Shown in pieces: positions 24,445-37,200 of a stretch of DNA of 64,000 bases. The notes under the pieces are model-generated. The model made no database searches and was not told the DNA's origin. It worked only from the letters and a program-made list of their open reading frames with translations. Location: positions 15,742,501-15,806,500 of the forward strand of contig JAYKKT010000089.1 of assembly GCA_036023115.1 (NCBI GenBank). Reading direction: 5' to 3'. How positions within the stretch are numbered: position 1 is the first letter of the stretch; each line of letters begins with the position of its first letter. Source of the stretch: Brasenia schreberi (lineage: Eukaryota; Streptophyta; Magnoliopsida; Nymphaeales; Cabombaceae). The position numbers and the translations under genes are program-made.

Positions 24445-26215
24445 TCTCCCAATTCTTTCTCAGTATTCAAAATAATACGATCTCATAGCAAATCTTGTGT
24501 GCAAATCAAGCATTCAGCTACCTTCGACGTTAAAAAGTTCTTGAATGTGTCAAGGACTCTCCCTCCTATGCTAAATACATACTCAAAAGCTATTTTAGAT
24601 ATGAAAACTATCAAAACATCTCTCGCCATATGTGCAAGAATGTGAAATCTCTCTGAATTAATCTTCTACCATCTTAAAATATTGAAATCATCACGATTTT
24701 CTATTTTTTCTAACTCACTTGGAACAAGTTTACTTGTAGAGTTTTTACTTGATTGAGAGACATTGATATTTTTAAGTTGAAACATCCTTATGTATTCATC
24801 ATATATGACAAGGGGGTATCTCTCACTCCCAACTTTTCCACTTTTTACTATAAATTTTACAAAACAAACTCCAAAATTTTAAAATAAGTTTGTTTAACTT
24901 TGTATGGTCACCCCAATATTTATTGAATTTTGTTTTCATTCTTGTGCACATACACTTCACCTTCAAATCATTACTCTCAGTCTACTTTAATATTGCTCCA
25001 ACCAAATCATTGATCTCGGTTCAAAATGTATTTGATGTGACAAAAATTGATAGTAAAATTCACCCAGTGATATCATAAAACTGTTGCAGCATGCTACTCA
25101 ACTTTCTAATAGAATTTCAATCAGTTATAGCATATCCATCATAATCATGTGATTACACCTCATGCCTGAATCATGAATCTTGAGTATTAAATAACCCAAA
25201 TGCCTTTTCAAATCTTTTGGGAACACTCAACAATTTGTAAGTGGAATTCCATCTAGTTACAACATCTAAGCACAATTGATGGTTGTACTCTATATTACAT
25301 TTTTCAACATTCTTTGAACTTTTGAATCTTGGCCGGAGATTGCCTAATATATTTCATAGCATTCCTTAACCAATTAATGGAGCTATATACCTCCTTTAAA
25401 CTACCTTCCATAATCAAGTTTATTATATGCGCAATATATCTCATATGTAAATAATTGCAATTTGGAACAACAGTTCCCCAACTTATGATTTTTTTAAAAT
25501 ATGAAACAACATCATTTTAGCTAGCATTGTCAATTATAACGGTAAACATGTTTTAATACCCCAATCAAACAAGCAACAATAAGCAACCTACCAATAGAGT
25601 CACTCTTATGACTAGATATTGAACAAAATGGGATGTGATATACGTGTAGTTCATAATGATGTTCATGTCTATGTGGTTATACATATACTTTGAGTATTCT
25701 TTTTCAAAAAGAATTCATATATAGAGTTTATAGCAATCATGTGATTCAGTTCACCTAAATGACATTTTAAACCTAGGACATACAATACCAAGTACCTTCT
25801 TAAACCCTTTACTCTTGACAATCTTAAAAAGCAATTCATCAATAATTATCATTTATGTAATAACTTTTTAAATTGCCGTTTGGTCAAATTTCCAAGTAGA
25901 TAAAATGCCTAAATTTTCAATCTCAACTAATGGTTACAAAAACAATGGTTGTTGCTTAACATCTACATTTTCTAGAAATTCTTACAAGCAACTAGATGAT
26001 TTTTGAGTCAAATGGTGTCATTCTTCTTTAGAACAACAAAAATTTCTATTATAGTAATTGTATTTTGCTTTAATATCACTTGAAACATATATAAACTTTG
26101 TAAAATACTTTCAATACTTTAGATCTTGCCTTCATGGGCTTCTTTCGTGTCTTTGAAGAGGTTGCATCATTACTTGGCTGTAGTGTACTTGAGTTTACCT
26201 GCTCTGGGTTACTTC
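24445..26215 (-). pseudogene. RICESLEEPER-like hAT transposase relic
   Basis: On the minus strand from 26,215 downward the whole hAT order is visible with stops. An early part contains LSTWKFDQTAI, MIIIDELLFKIV and CPRFKMSF (about 25,750-25,910). The core follows with TVIIDNAS (about 25,530), YIAHIINLIMEGSLKEV (about 25,395-25,445), LCLDVVTRWNSTYKLL (about 25,230) and KRFEKAFGLFN. The C-terminal hAT dimerisation block reads HMARDVLIVFISKIAFEYVF, then GGRVLDTFKNFLTSKVAE (about 24,510-24,640). These match plant RICESLEEPER/DAYSLEEPER-type proteins. It converges on the plus-strand fragment ending at 24,438. Confidence 0.87.
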
Positions 26216-26332
26216 ACTTACTCTTTTCGGTAAACCTTGTAGTTGAGACATCTCAAATAATAAAAACAAACATAAGTATTTCATGAAATGTAAACTAATA
26301 CAATATCTACTAAACTTCACCTATATAATATA

Positions 26333-26336
<4 letters not shown>

Positions 26337-26415
<79 letters not shown>
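26337..26415. repeat. (AT)n microsatellite
   Basis: A nearly pure AT dinucleotide run of about 80 bases. The IYIYIY open frame across it has no coding meaning. Confidence 0.98.
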
Positions 26416-26416
<1 letters not shown>

Positions 26417-27400
26417 CAGAAGTATCTTTCTTTCTCTTATTCTCTCTATATCAACTTCATCAAAACTGAAAATACACTAAGAAAATTGGAGAAAACATAT
26501 GATTAGATAATTTTTAGGAAGGTATTTGACACAAAAGTATAAATTACAATTATCTAACATTTAAGATTTTTAAGTTAGACTCAGTTGGGATATACAATAT
26601 ACTACTAAGAGTTAGATTTTATTATAGCAAGAAAGGTTCTAAGATTGCATTCGTCATTGGGCAGACTGCTGCCTTTGCAAACACTTTTACAGGTTACTCG
26701 TAGTATACGTTATCTCTATATTCCATTTTTGGTCTCTTAACTCACCACCTGTTATTGCTCTGTCACCTCAATGTGCATGGAACAAATAAGCATGAAACAT
26801 TGTTTCAAAGTGTAGAACACTGCTATGATGAAAGAGGTAAAACACAAATTGATATTTGACACGATATAAACATGAATAAAAGAGATTTGATTTGATGCAC
26901 AATCAGAAGTTGATCACCTTACATAAATGAAAAATCCGAAAAAATACGCACAAAAAGACAAACTATTAATGACACAAAATATCAAAAATGTTTTAGAGAA
27001 CCGTCATGCATATTTCACCTTGATTTTATATGTTGGAGAGCAGAGTTGGTTGTAGACGAAAGTTTGATGAAAAGAACTTCGGCAATGGAGATCTCAACTG
27101 TTTTGGACACGAGCACAACAAAGAGGGACCGAGAGAGATTGGGAAAATGCGGTTATTCCAAGGCAGCTAAAACCTGAATTTCCTTAAACCCAAACCACAA
27201 ATTGATGCACTACCAATCGGGATTCAGGTCTGAAGTTCAAACAGATTTGCACTTCGCGCCTGATGGGTTTGATCGGCGTATGCGCCCCAAATTCGGAGTC
27301 AAGCTCACAAAGGATGAAACAAAATGCACTCTCCGCATTGCTGAAAACAAAGAGGATCAAGGAAACAAACACAAACCGAATTGAGTACTTGAATCAAGTT
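26416..27400. other. 3' flank of the PLD gene, no gene recognised
   Basis: Short open frames occur on both strands at 27,184-27,384 (FRSEVQTDLHFAPDGFDRR on plus), but they overlap each other. I recognise no family and see no splice context. The region may hold the 3' part of the PLD transcript or plain flank. Confidence 0.3.
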
Positions 27401-28020
27401 TCCTTTCCTTTTTAATGACAAAGAATGCATAAATTTACCAAAGATAAAGAAACAAGGATGGGAAGTTCATTAAGCTAATTGATCTTTGAATCGAACAAGG
27501 TCCACAACTGTGGTTTCCCTCGGGAGGTGGAAAAGAACAAACTGAAATGCCAAAAAATAGCACCTTTGTACAAATGAATTTCGTATCACCCTGCAATTAG
27601 AAGGAAATATTGAACAAAAATTAGATTTCATATAGTAAGGGGCTCTTTGTCACGGGGAAGTAGGAAAAATTTACATATGGAAACGGGTGGCGAATATACA
27701 GGACGAATTTCAAGTCATAAACTTCTTTGGGAACTTCACTAGATGTAAAACCTGTTACTCGACTGTAGGATCTTGATAGGTTAATGGTAGAAGGAATTAG
27801 AGAAAGGCGTATATCCACACCTTTCCCAGAAGATAATGAATTCCACATATACAATTGCTGCGAATCAATTAATGAACTGAATCAGCAGCGTGTTGTCATA
27901 ACCATCTTCCTTCCTGCTTGGTTTTCCCTTGAATGCGCATAGTATACCAGGGTTCTCTCAATTTTCACGGGAGTGGGAACAAAATTGCATGAGATCGCAA
28001 CACAATTGGATACAATAAGC
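27401..28020 (-). other. Probable PLD zeta 3' untranslated region and flank
   Basis: This sequence directly follows the PLD zeta stop codon on the minus strand and contains no repeat that I recognise. A 3' untranslated region must start here. Its end cannot be fixed by eye, and AT-rich polyadenylation-like words are too common to decide. Confidence 0.4.
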
Positions 28021-28270
28021 TCAATGGAAGACCTGAGCAGATGCATAATACTCGCTCTCATTGAATACTGGCCTTAAATCTTCTTGGCACATGAACTCCA
28101 ATGGATAAGAAACAAGAAATCCTTTTACTGATCGTAGCCTCTCCCTGGGGTCTGTCGCCCTAACATCTCCATTATGGTAAGATTCCAGCTTCCCTGGAGC
28201 TATTCCCAAATCGATCGTTGTATGTCCAACTTTCTCTTTCCAGTAAGCCACAGCTTGCCGTAATGCAGTT
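28021..28270 (-). CDS. PLDzeta: PLD zeta last exon, residues 711-793 and stop
   Basis: It reads [20 protein letters not shown] and ends [12 protein letters not shown] and [17 protein letters not shown] is the conserved C-terminal block of zeta-class PLDs. It is 250 bases including the stop. Confidence 0.95.
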
Positions 28271-31200
28271 CTGCAAGGAGATAACATGTCTAGGACCTCT
28301 ATGGTAAAAGAAATCAGATACGGAAGAGAATGACTTCAGCTGTACCTGGAGGTTATAAGGTCATTTGGGATGCATGCGAACACATCCTGGTAGATCATCG
28401 TGTTTGTCTGCAAACAAGAAAATGATAACTCAGGCAAATATATCGGAGTAAGAACACACCCCAAAAAAATTGGAAAACCTTGGATTACAGTTGGTGATTA
28501 AACAGAAACCCACTGCCAAGAGATTCTCAACTAGGAGCACGACCAAGCCCAAAAAGAAACACTTGCTTCACACTTGAACAAACTTGTTACATGTCACAAC
28601 ATTCAAATCATCAGATAATTAGTTTATTACCATGTGCAGTAACACCTCCAAATCAAGAAAAACTTGAAGTTGACCATATCAAGAATCCTGAGCCAGAGCC
28701 TCCCAGGTTTATTACCGCAGCAAATCTTATAAAACAGCTTAGAGATGCATATAGCAACATGGTAATCAGCATGGCCATCTTAATTTATCAGAATACTTTA
28801 GTCAACAATGAAACTAAAGTTCCTAGGTTTCGTAAAGCAGAAAGAAACAGGATTTCAAAGTCTAGATTCAGTTAGTCCTGCTACATTGTCACTCAAACGT
28901 AGTGAATAAATTTCAATGAGGGTCTCTGCATTTTCAGCATGAACAGATGCAAGGGGATAAAGAAGCTAGTTAATCCTAGTGATACTTTGAATACCATAAC
29001 ATTGACTAGCAAGCTAATGGAGATAGTAGATACAATTATTAAGCAAAAGATTCACATTCTATGATTACAGGAGATATAGTAGGTTGGAGAAGAAACAAAA
29101 GAGATTAAAAACATAACTTTTAAATTATGGCACTCAAGAAAAGAAAAGGTTTTGAATGGAGTTGATATTGTTGTAAATAAGGATTTTAAAGAACACAGTA
29201 AGCATACAATGTCATCATGACCGAATTATAATAGTGAAATTAGTGTTAGGAGTAGATACTTTAAATATAGTTTATGCTTATGTACCCAAAATAGAGTTAA
29301 AAGATAACATAAAAAAAGATATTTTTGAAGAAGTTAGATAAAGTATTAAAAGAATTCTACAAAGATAGATGATTTGTTTAGAAGGACATCTAAATGGATA
29401 TTTGTGTAAAGATACATTATCAAGGTAGTCACGAAAATTGTGGACTTAAATGAAAACTATGGATGTAAACGAAGAAGGTATGGAAATTTTAGATTTTCCT
29501 ATGATATGTAGTTTCTTTATAGCCAATACAATTTTTAGAAAACGAGATGAACATTTAATTACTTATAAGAGTTTCATATGTTGATAATTTTACCATATAT
29601 TACCTGCTGAAAAGTAAGTCGGAAGTTTTTCATAGTTTCATCATCTTTCATAATCTTGTCAAAAGTCAATTTTATGCTAACATTAAAAATTTTAGATTTG
29701 ATTCTGAAGGCAAGTTTGTCATAAATGAGTTTGAAGAATACCTTGAGAAAAATAACAGTTTAAATCAAAAGTCTTTATAAAAACAACTCGACAAAATAGT
29801 GTTGAACATAAGCATCACATATTTATTTACTTGATAAATAAGATGCCATAACTCCACCCATGTAAGGGACCACCCTTGCATTGCCGGTCTCAAGCCCGGA
29901 CAAAGGAGGAGGGTTGTGTTAGGCTTCCGACAGCCAGCGTAAAACTTCGTCGGATTTCTACAACATGGATTACAAAAATTATGAGCATTGCTTTGGGGCG
30001 TCCCCGCCTAGCGACGTGCTGCAGAGCCCGAATGCAGTAAGAAGTAAGCAAGGGCCACTACATTTTCGCTCGAATGTAGTGAATCAATTGCAGAGAGGGT
30101 TCCCACATCATGGACGGGTGTGGGTAAAGAAGTTAGTCCCGCTACATTGCCGCCCGAATGTAGTGAAAAATTTTCAAAGAGGGTCTCCGCATTTTGATTA
30201 TGGACGGATGCGGGGGGTAAGGAAGCTAGTCCTAGATAATAAGATTCGTATTGGTTCTTGGAATATCGGAACATTATCGGGTAAGCTAATGGAGGTGGTA
30301 GATACTATGATTCGGAGAAAGATTCATATTCTATGTTTACAAGAGACAAAATGGGTTGGAGAAAAAGCAAAGGAGATAGAGGATACAGGTTTTAAATTAT
30401 GGTACTCAGGTAAAGAAAAGGCCCGAAACGGAGTTGGTATTATCATAAATAAAGATTTAAAGGAGAGTGTAGTAGACATACAACGATATGGTGACCGAAT
30501 CATGACATTGAAATTAGTGGTAGGAGTAGAGGTTTTGAATATAGTTTGTGCTTACGCACCCCAAGTAGGACTAGAAGATAGTATAAAGACAGTTTTTTGG
30601 GAAGAGTTAGATAAGGTGTTTCAAAAGATTCCACAAAGGGAGATGATTTGTTTAGGAGGAGATTTAAATGGACATGTCGGTAAAGAGGCATTAGGATATC
30701 AAGGGATTCATGGAAACTTTGGTTATGGGGATATAAACGAGGAAGGTAGGGAGATTTTAAATTTTGCTATGTCATTTGATCTCTTTATAGTCAATACAAT
30801 CTTCAAAAAACGAGATGAACATTTAATTACTTATAAGAGTGGCTTATCACAAACACAAATTGATTACTTTATTTGTAGAAAAAAAGATAGAGCGTGTTGT
30901 AAAGATTGTAAGGTAATTCCAGGAGAAAACTTAACCACCCAACATCGACTTTTAGTTATGGATTTACAAATAAAAAAAATGGACAAAGAAGAAAAGAGTG
31001 CATCGAGCTATTCGGACTAAATGGTGGAACCTCAAAAGCGAGAAAGAAGATATATTTAAACAGAAAGTCCTTAAGGAGATGTTTGGAATTATGTTGGCAC
31101 ACCCTGTGATATGTGGAACAATATGGCTATACATATTAGGAAAGTGGCGAAAGATGTGTTAGGGGTATCTAAGGGACTTGTACTGGCACAAAAAGAAGCT

Positions 31201-34200
31201 TGGTGGTGGAGTGAAGTAGTACAAAATAAAATCAAGGCAAAGAGGGCATGTTACAAATTACATTATGCTAAGAAAACTAGTGAAACTTTAGAAGCTTATA
31301 AGAAAGCAAAAAAGGCCGTTAGTGAAGCAAAAGCTAAGATTTGGGAGGACTTATATAAAAAACTCAACTCAAAAGAGGGTGAAAGAGATATTTTTAGGAT
31401 AGCTAGGGCTAGAGATAAGAAAACTAAAGATCTTAATTATGTTAGATGCATAAAAGACGAGGATAAAAAAATTCTAGTGGCAAATGATGATATAAGAAAT
31501 AGATGGAAAAAACTATTTTTATAATCTTTTTAATGAAAATAAAGATGTTAATATTAGTTTAGGAGATTTAGCCAAGTCAGAAAAGTATATAAACCACAAT
31601 TTCTACCAACGTATTCAAAAGAATGAAGTCAAAGAGGCTCTTAAACATATGAAGAGCGGTAAATCGGTAGGACCAAATAATATTCCTATAGAAGTTTGGA
31701 AAATACTAAGAGAAATAGGAATCACTTGGCTCACAAGACTATTTAATGAAATATGGAAAAACCAAAAGATACCCGAGGAATGGAGAGCAAGTACACTTAT
31801 ACCCGTATATAAGAACAAGGGAGACATTCAAAATTGTGCGAATTATCGAGGTATCAAGTTAATGAGTCATACTATGAAATTATGGGAAAGAATTATCGAA
31901 CATAAGTTAAGACAAGTATCAAGTACAACAGAGAACCAATTTGGGTTCATGTCAAAGCAGATCTACAATTGAAGCGATTCACCTTTTGAGACGTCTTATA
32001 GAACATTTTAGAGCAAAAAAGAAAGACCTTCACATGATATTTATTGATCTAGAAAAAGCTTATGATAGGGTACCGAGGGAGGTTCTTTGGAGAACTTTAG
32101 AAAAAATAGGTATCCCATTGACATATATTAACCTTATAAGAGACATGTATGATGGTGCAAAAACATGTGTGAGGACTCATGAAGGAACGACAGACTTCTT
32201 TGAAGTTAATATTGGGTTACATCAAGGATCAACTTTAAGTCCATACTTATTTATAATGGTGATGGATGAGTTAACAAAACATATTCAAGATGAAGTACCT
32301 TGGTGTATGTTATTTGCAGATGACATTGTATTAGTGGAGGAGTCTAAGGAAAAAGTTAATAGAAAATTGGAACTATGGAGAGAAACATTAGAAAACAAAG
32401 GCCTCCGACTTAGTAGAACAAAGACAGAATATATGGAATGTAAGTTTGATCATTTGGCTACTTCAGAGGACATAGAAATTAAAATTGGCACACATTGCAT
32501 TCCCCAAAAGGAAAGTTTTAAATACCTAGGGTCAATTTTTCAAAGTGATGGAAGAATTGATGGAGATGTTACACATAGAATTAATGCTGGTTGGTTAAAA
32601 TAGAGAGGAGCATCAGGTATTCTTTGTGATAAGAAGATACCATTAAAATTAAAAGGTAAATATTATAGAGCAGCAGTTAGGCCTGCCATCTTTTATGGTT
32701 TTGAGTGTTGGGCAGTTAATCATCAACATGTACAAAAGATGTCTGTGACAGAAATGAAGATGTTGAGATGGATGAGTGGTGATACAAGAAAAGACCATAT
32801 ACATAATGAGGTTATTAGAAACAAATTAGGAGTGGCACCAATAGAGGATAAAATGAGAGAACATCGTTTAAGATGGTTTGGACATATAGAAAGAAGATCA
32901 AAAGAAGAACCTGTAAGAAGGTTAGAAAAACTAAATTTGGAAAGTATTAAAAGAGGTAGAGGACGACCACAAAAGTGTTGGAAAGAAACAATAAAGAATG
33001 ATCTAGCTTATTGGGAGTTAACTGCTAACATGGCACACGATAGAGATCTGTGGAAACAAAGAATCCATGTAGCCGACCCCGTCTAGTATGGGAAAAGGCT
33101 TAGTTGTTGTTGTTGTTGTTGTTGTTTGTATAAATAAGATGCCATCTTCTATTTAGAAAAATGTTTCGCCGGTTGAAAAAACTATTTGTAGTTATGCCCA
33201 ACTACTTTCTTTTAAACGTTTTTGGAAGTAAATGTTTTGTCAAGTGTGGTTTGTACCGTATCGTATCGTGCATCATTTTTCTCCATGATAGGGGTGTATC
33301 ATATCGTATCGTAATTTTTTAAAATATTTTAAAAATCAAGAAAAATAATAAATAAATAAAAATCAAGAACTATTCTAAGTTAGACTAGTTTTCTAATTCA
33401 TGGGTTGGCTCGGGTGAAAAGGTAATGAGCAGTCCTTGGAGTTGCCAAACTGAGGCAAAGACAATTGTGTCATGCAACCTACCAATGCTCAATATGACTA
33501 TAATTGGTAAGTTTATATGAAGGAAATATCTTTACCATTCATGAGAACTTTAGAAATTGCTTATTTTTATGGGCCTTACTATTATTCTTGGGAGGTCACC
33601 ATTTTAAGGTAAGAAGTCTCTCTTGCCAAAAGGGAGAAGATTAGATCGATTCTTACCCATTCCAAACAAAAAGGACTGATTTTTATAAAAATAAGGCATA
33701 TCGCCCGTATCGGGTGATACAAGTTTATATTGTGCGATACGGCCTATATCGCACAATACAAACTGATATATTATCGTATCATGATTCCTCATGATATGAT
33801 ACGGGGCGATATGCATAACATTGGTTGTCTTTTTAGATAAAGGGGACAAGTTTTTTCCCCGAGCTATTGAATATGTTTTTATGGGTTATCATATCAAGAA
33901 AAGGTTTATAGGTGCTATGATCTTAAAAATGACAAGCTTTATGTGATAAGATAATATTATTAAAGTTGAAAGGTAAATATTATAGAATAACAATTAGACT
34001 TGTATGTTATATGCTTGAGTGTTCGATAGTTAATCATCAATATATACAAAAGATGTCTATAGGAGAAATGAAAATGCTAAGATGAATGTGTGGACACACA
34101 AGGAAAAACCTTATAAATAATAATGTTATTAAAAACAAATTGAGAGTGACACCACTAGCTGATAACAAGAAGAAAAATCACTTAAGATGGCTTGGGCACG

Positions 34201-37200
34201 TGAAAAGACTACCAAAGAAAGCTCCAACAAGAAGGTACAAGAAACTAGATAATAAAAATATTAAAAAAAGAACTATTGGAAGGAAACAACAAAGAATTAT
34301 TCAGCTTATGTTAACGGTTAGCATGACACAAAGAATCTATGTAGCAAACCCCATCTAGGGGAAAAAGGCTTAGTAGTTGGTGTTTTTGTCTTTCAAAAGA
34401 AAAGAATTACAAGGACAATATTGAAAGGGGTTAAATTACTGTCTATGAAGTTAAGTTCATAAACCACAAGCGCTTATCACCTTTGCAGTTGACATCCAGA
34501 TATCTCTGTATGTTGTGTCAATCACAGGATCAGCAATGCCACCAACCTGCAAGAAGAATTACGAATAAAAGCTATATATAGTGAGAACATATTCACAACA
34601 ATGTAGTGCAACTTTTTCTAGTCAAACTAAGAAAAGGACCTAGGGCGCGACATGGCACCTCTTAAGTTCTTGATTCAGACAGTGAAACAGCGACTAAGTA
34701 TACCAATGCACGAGAACCATGAAAATTGACTCTAAAAGTTGCAGTCACAAGGTACTGGAAAGCACGTGCACACAAAATTTCAAGAACAATGGCCCCTTAT
34801 AGAAAAACAGAGACAATTAACCAAGTACTTAATGAGAAAGAAAGCCAGATTTTCTCAAAAACACTAACATGACAATCAGCAGACATCTTTGAAACGGACA
34901 TGCAAAGACAAAAAAATCACTTCTAAAATAAGTTAGTCCCAATACATTGCCACCTAAATGTAGTGAATAAATTACAGAGAGGGTCTCCGCATTTTCAATA
35001 TGGACGAATGCGGAGGGTAAGGAAGTTAGTCCTAGATAATAAGATTCGTATTGGTTCTTGGAATATCGGAACATTGTCCGGTAAGCTAATGGAGGTAGTA
35101 GATACTATGATTCAGAGAAAGATTCATATCCTATGTTTACAAGAGACAAAGTGGGTTGGAGAAAAAGCAAAAGAGCTCGAGGATACATGTTTTAAATTAT
35201 GGTAAAATTATGGTACTCAGGTAAAAAAAAGGCTCAAAACGGAGCTGGTATTATCATAAATAAAGATTTCAAGGATAGTATAGTAGACACACAACGATAT
35301 GGTGACCGAATCATAACGTTGAAATTAGGGTTAGGAGCAGAGGTTTTGGATATAGTTTGTGCTTATGCACCCCATGTAGGACTAGAAGATAGTATAAAAC
35401 AGTCTTTGGGAGGAGTTAGATAAGGTGATTCAAAGAATTCCACAAAAGGAGAGAATTCCACAAAGGGAGATGATTTACTTAGAAGAAGACTTAAATGAAC
35501 ATGTTGGTAAAGAGGCATTAAGATATCAAGATATTCATAGAAACTTTGGTTTTGGGAATATAAATGAAGAAGGTAGGGAGAGTTTAAATTTTGCTACGGT
35601 ATTTGATCTCTTTATAGTCAATACATTCTTCAAAAAACGAGATGAACATTTAATTACTTATAAGAGTGGCTTATAAAAAACACAAATTGGTTATTTTATT
35701 TGTAGGAAAAAAGATAGAGCGTGTTGTAAAGATTGCAAGGTAATTCAAGGAGAAAGCTTAACCACCCAACATCGACTTTTAGTTATGGATTTACATGTAA
35801 AAAAGTAAACAAAGAAGAAAAGAGTACACCGAGCTATTCAGACTAAATGGTAGAACCTCAAAAGCGAGAAAGAAGGTATATTTAACCATAAAGTCCTTCA
35901 AGGAGATGCTGAAAATTATTTTAGTACACCTTGTGATATGTGGAACAATATGGCTATACATATTAGGAAAGTGCCGAAAGATGTGTTAGGTGAATCTAAG
36001 GGAGGTATACCAACACAAAAATAAGCTTAGTAGTGGAGTGAAGTAGTGCAAAATAAAATCAAGGAAAAGATGGTATGTTACAAATTACATTATGCTAAGA
36101 AAACTAGTGAAATTTTAGAGGCTTATAAGAAAACAAAGAAAGAAGTGAAAAAAGACGTCAGTGAAGCAGAAACTAAAATTTGTGAGGATTTATATAAAAA
36201 ACTCAACTCAAAAGAGGGTGAAAGAGATATTTTTAGGATAGGTAGGGTTAGAGATAAGAAAATTAAGGATCTTAATTTTATTAGATGTATAAAAGACGAG
36301 GATGAGAAAATTCTAATGGCAAATGATGATATAAAAAATAGATGGAAAAACTATTTTTGTAAGCTTTTTAATGAAAATAAAGATGATACTATTAACTTAA
36401 GAGAGTTAGTCAAATCAGAAAAGTATATAAACTACAATTTCGACCAACGTATTCAAAAAATGAAGTCAAAGAGGCTCTTAAATATATGAAAGGTGGTAAA
36501 GCGGTAAGACCAAACAATATTCCTATAGAAGTTTGAAAAACCCTAGGAGAAACAGGAATCACTTGGCTCACAAGACTATTTAATGAAATATGGAGAAACC
36601 AAAAGATACTCGATGAACGGAGAGCGAGTACACTTATACCCATATACAAGAACAAGAGAGATTCAAAATTGTGCGAATTATCGAGGTATCAAGTTAATGA
36701 GCCATACTATGAAATTATGGAAAATAATTATCAAACATAGGTTAAGACAATTATCAAGTACAACAGAGAACTAATTTGGATTCATGCTAGGCAAATCTAC
36801 TCTTAAAGCGATTCACCTTTTGAGACGTATTATAAAATATTTTAGAGCAAAAAAGAAAGACCACATGATATTTATTGATCTAGAAAAAGCTTACGATAGG
36901 GTACTGAGAGAGGTTCTTTGGAGAACCTTAGAAAAAAGAGGTATCCCATTAACATACATATAAACCTTATAAGAGACATGTAAAATGGTGCAAAAACATG
37001 TGTGAGGACTCACGAAAGAATGACAAACTTCTTTGAAGTTAATATTGGGTTACATCAAGGATCAACTTTAAGTTCATACTTATTTATAATGGTGATTGAT
37101 GAGTTAACAAAACATATTCAGAATGAAGTACCTTGGTGTACATTATTTGCATATGACATTGTGTTAGTGGAGGAGTCTAAGGAAAAAGTTAATAGAAAAT

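Noticed and set aside
26283..26480. 65-codon plus-strand frame
   Set aside because: Most of it is the (AT)n run.
27184..27384. Overlapping 60-codon frames near the end of the PLD gene
   Set aside because: They overlap on opposite strands and have no recognised product or splice sites.
28591..28875. 94-codon plus-strand frame in the PLD intron
   Set aside because: No family recognised, no plant gene context, and its end runs into an old RTE fragment.
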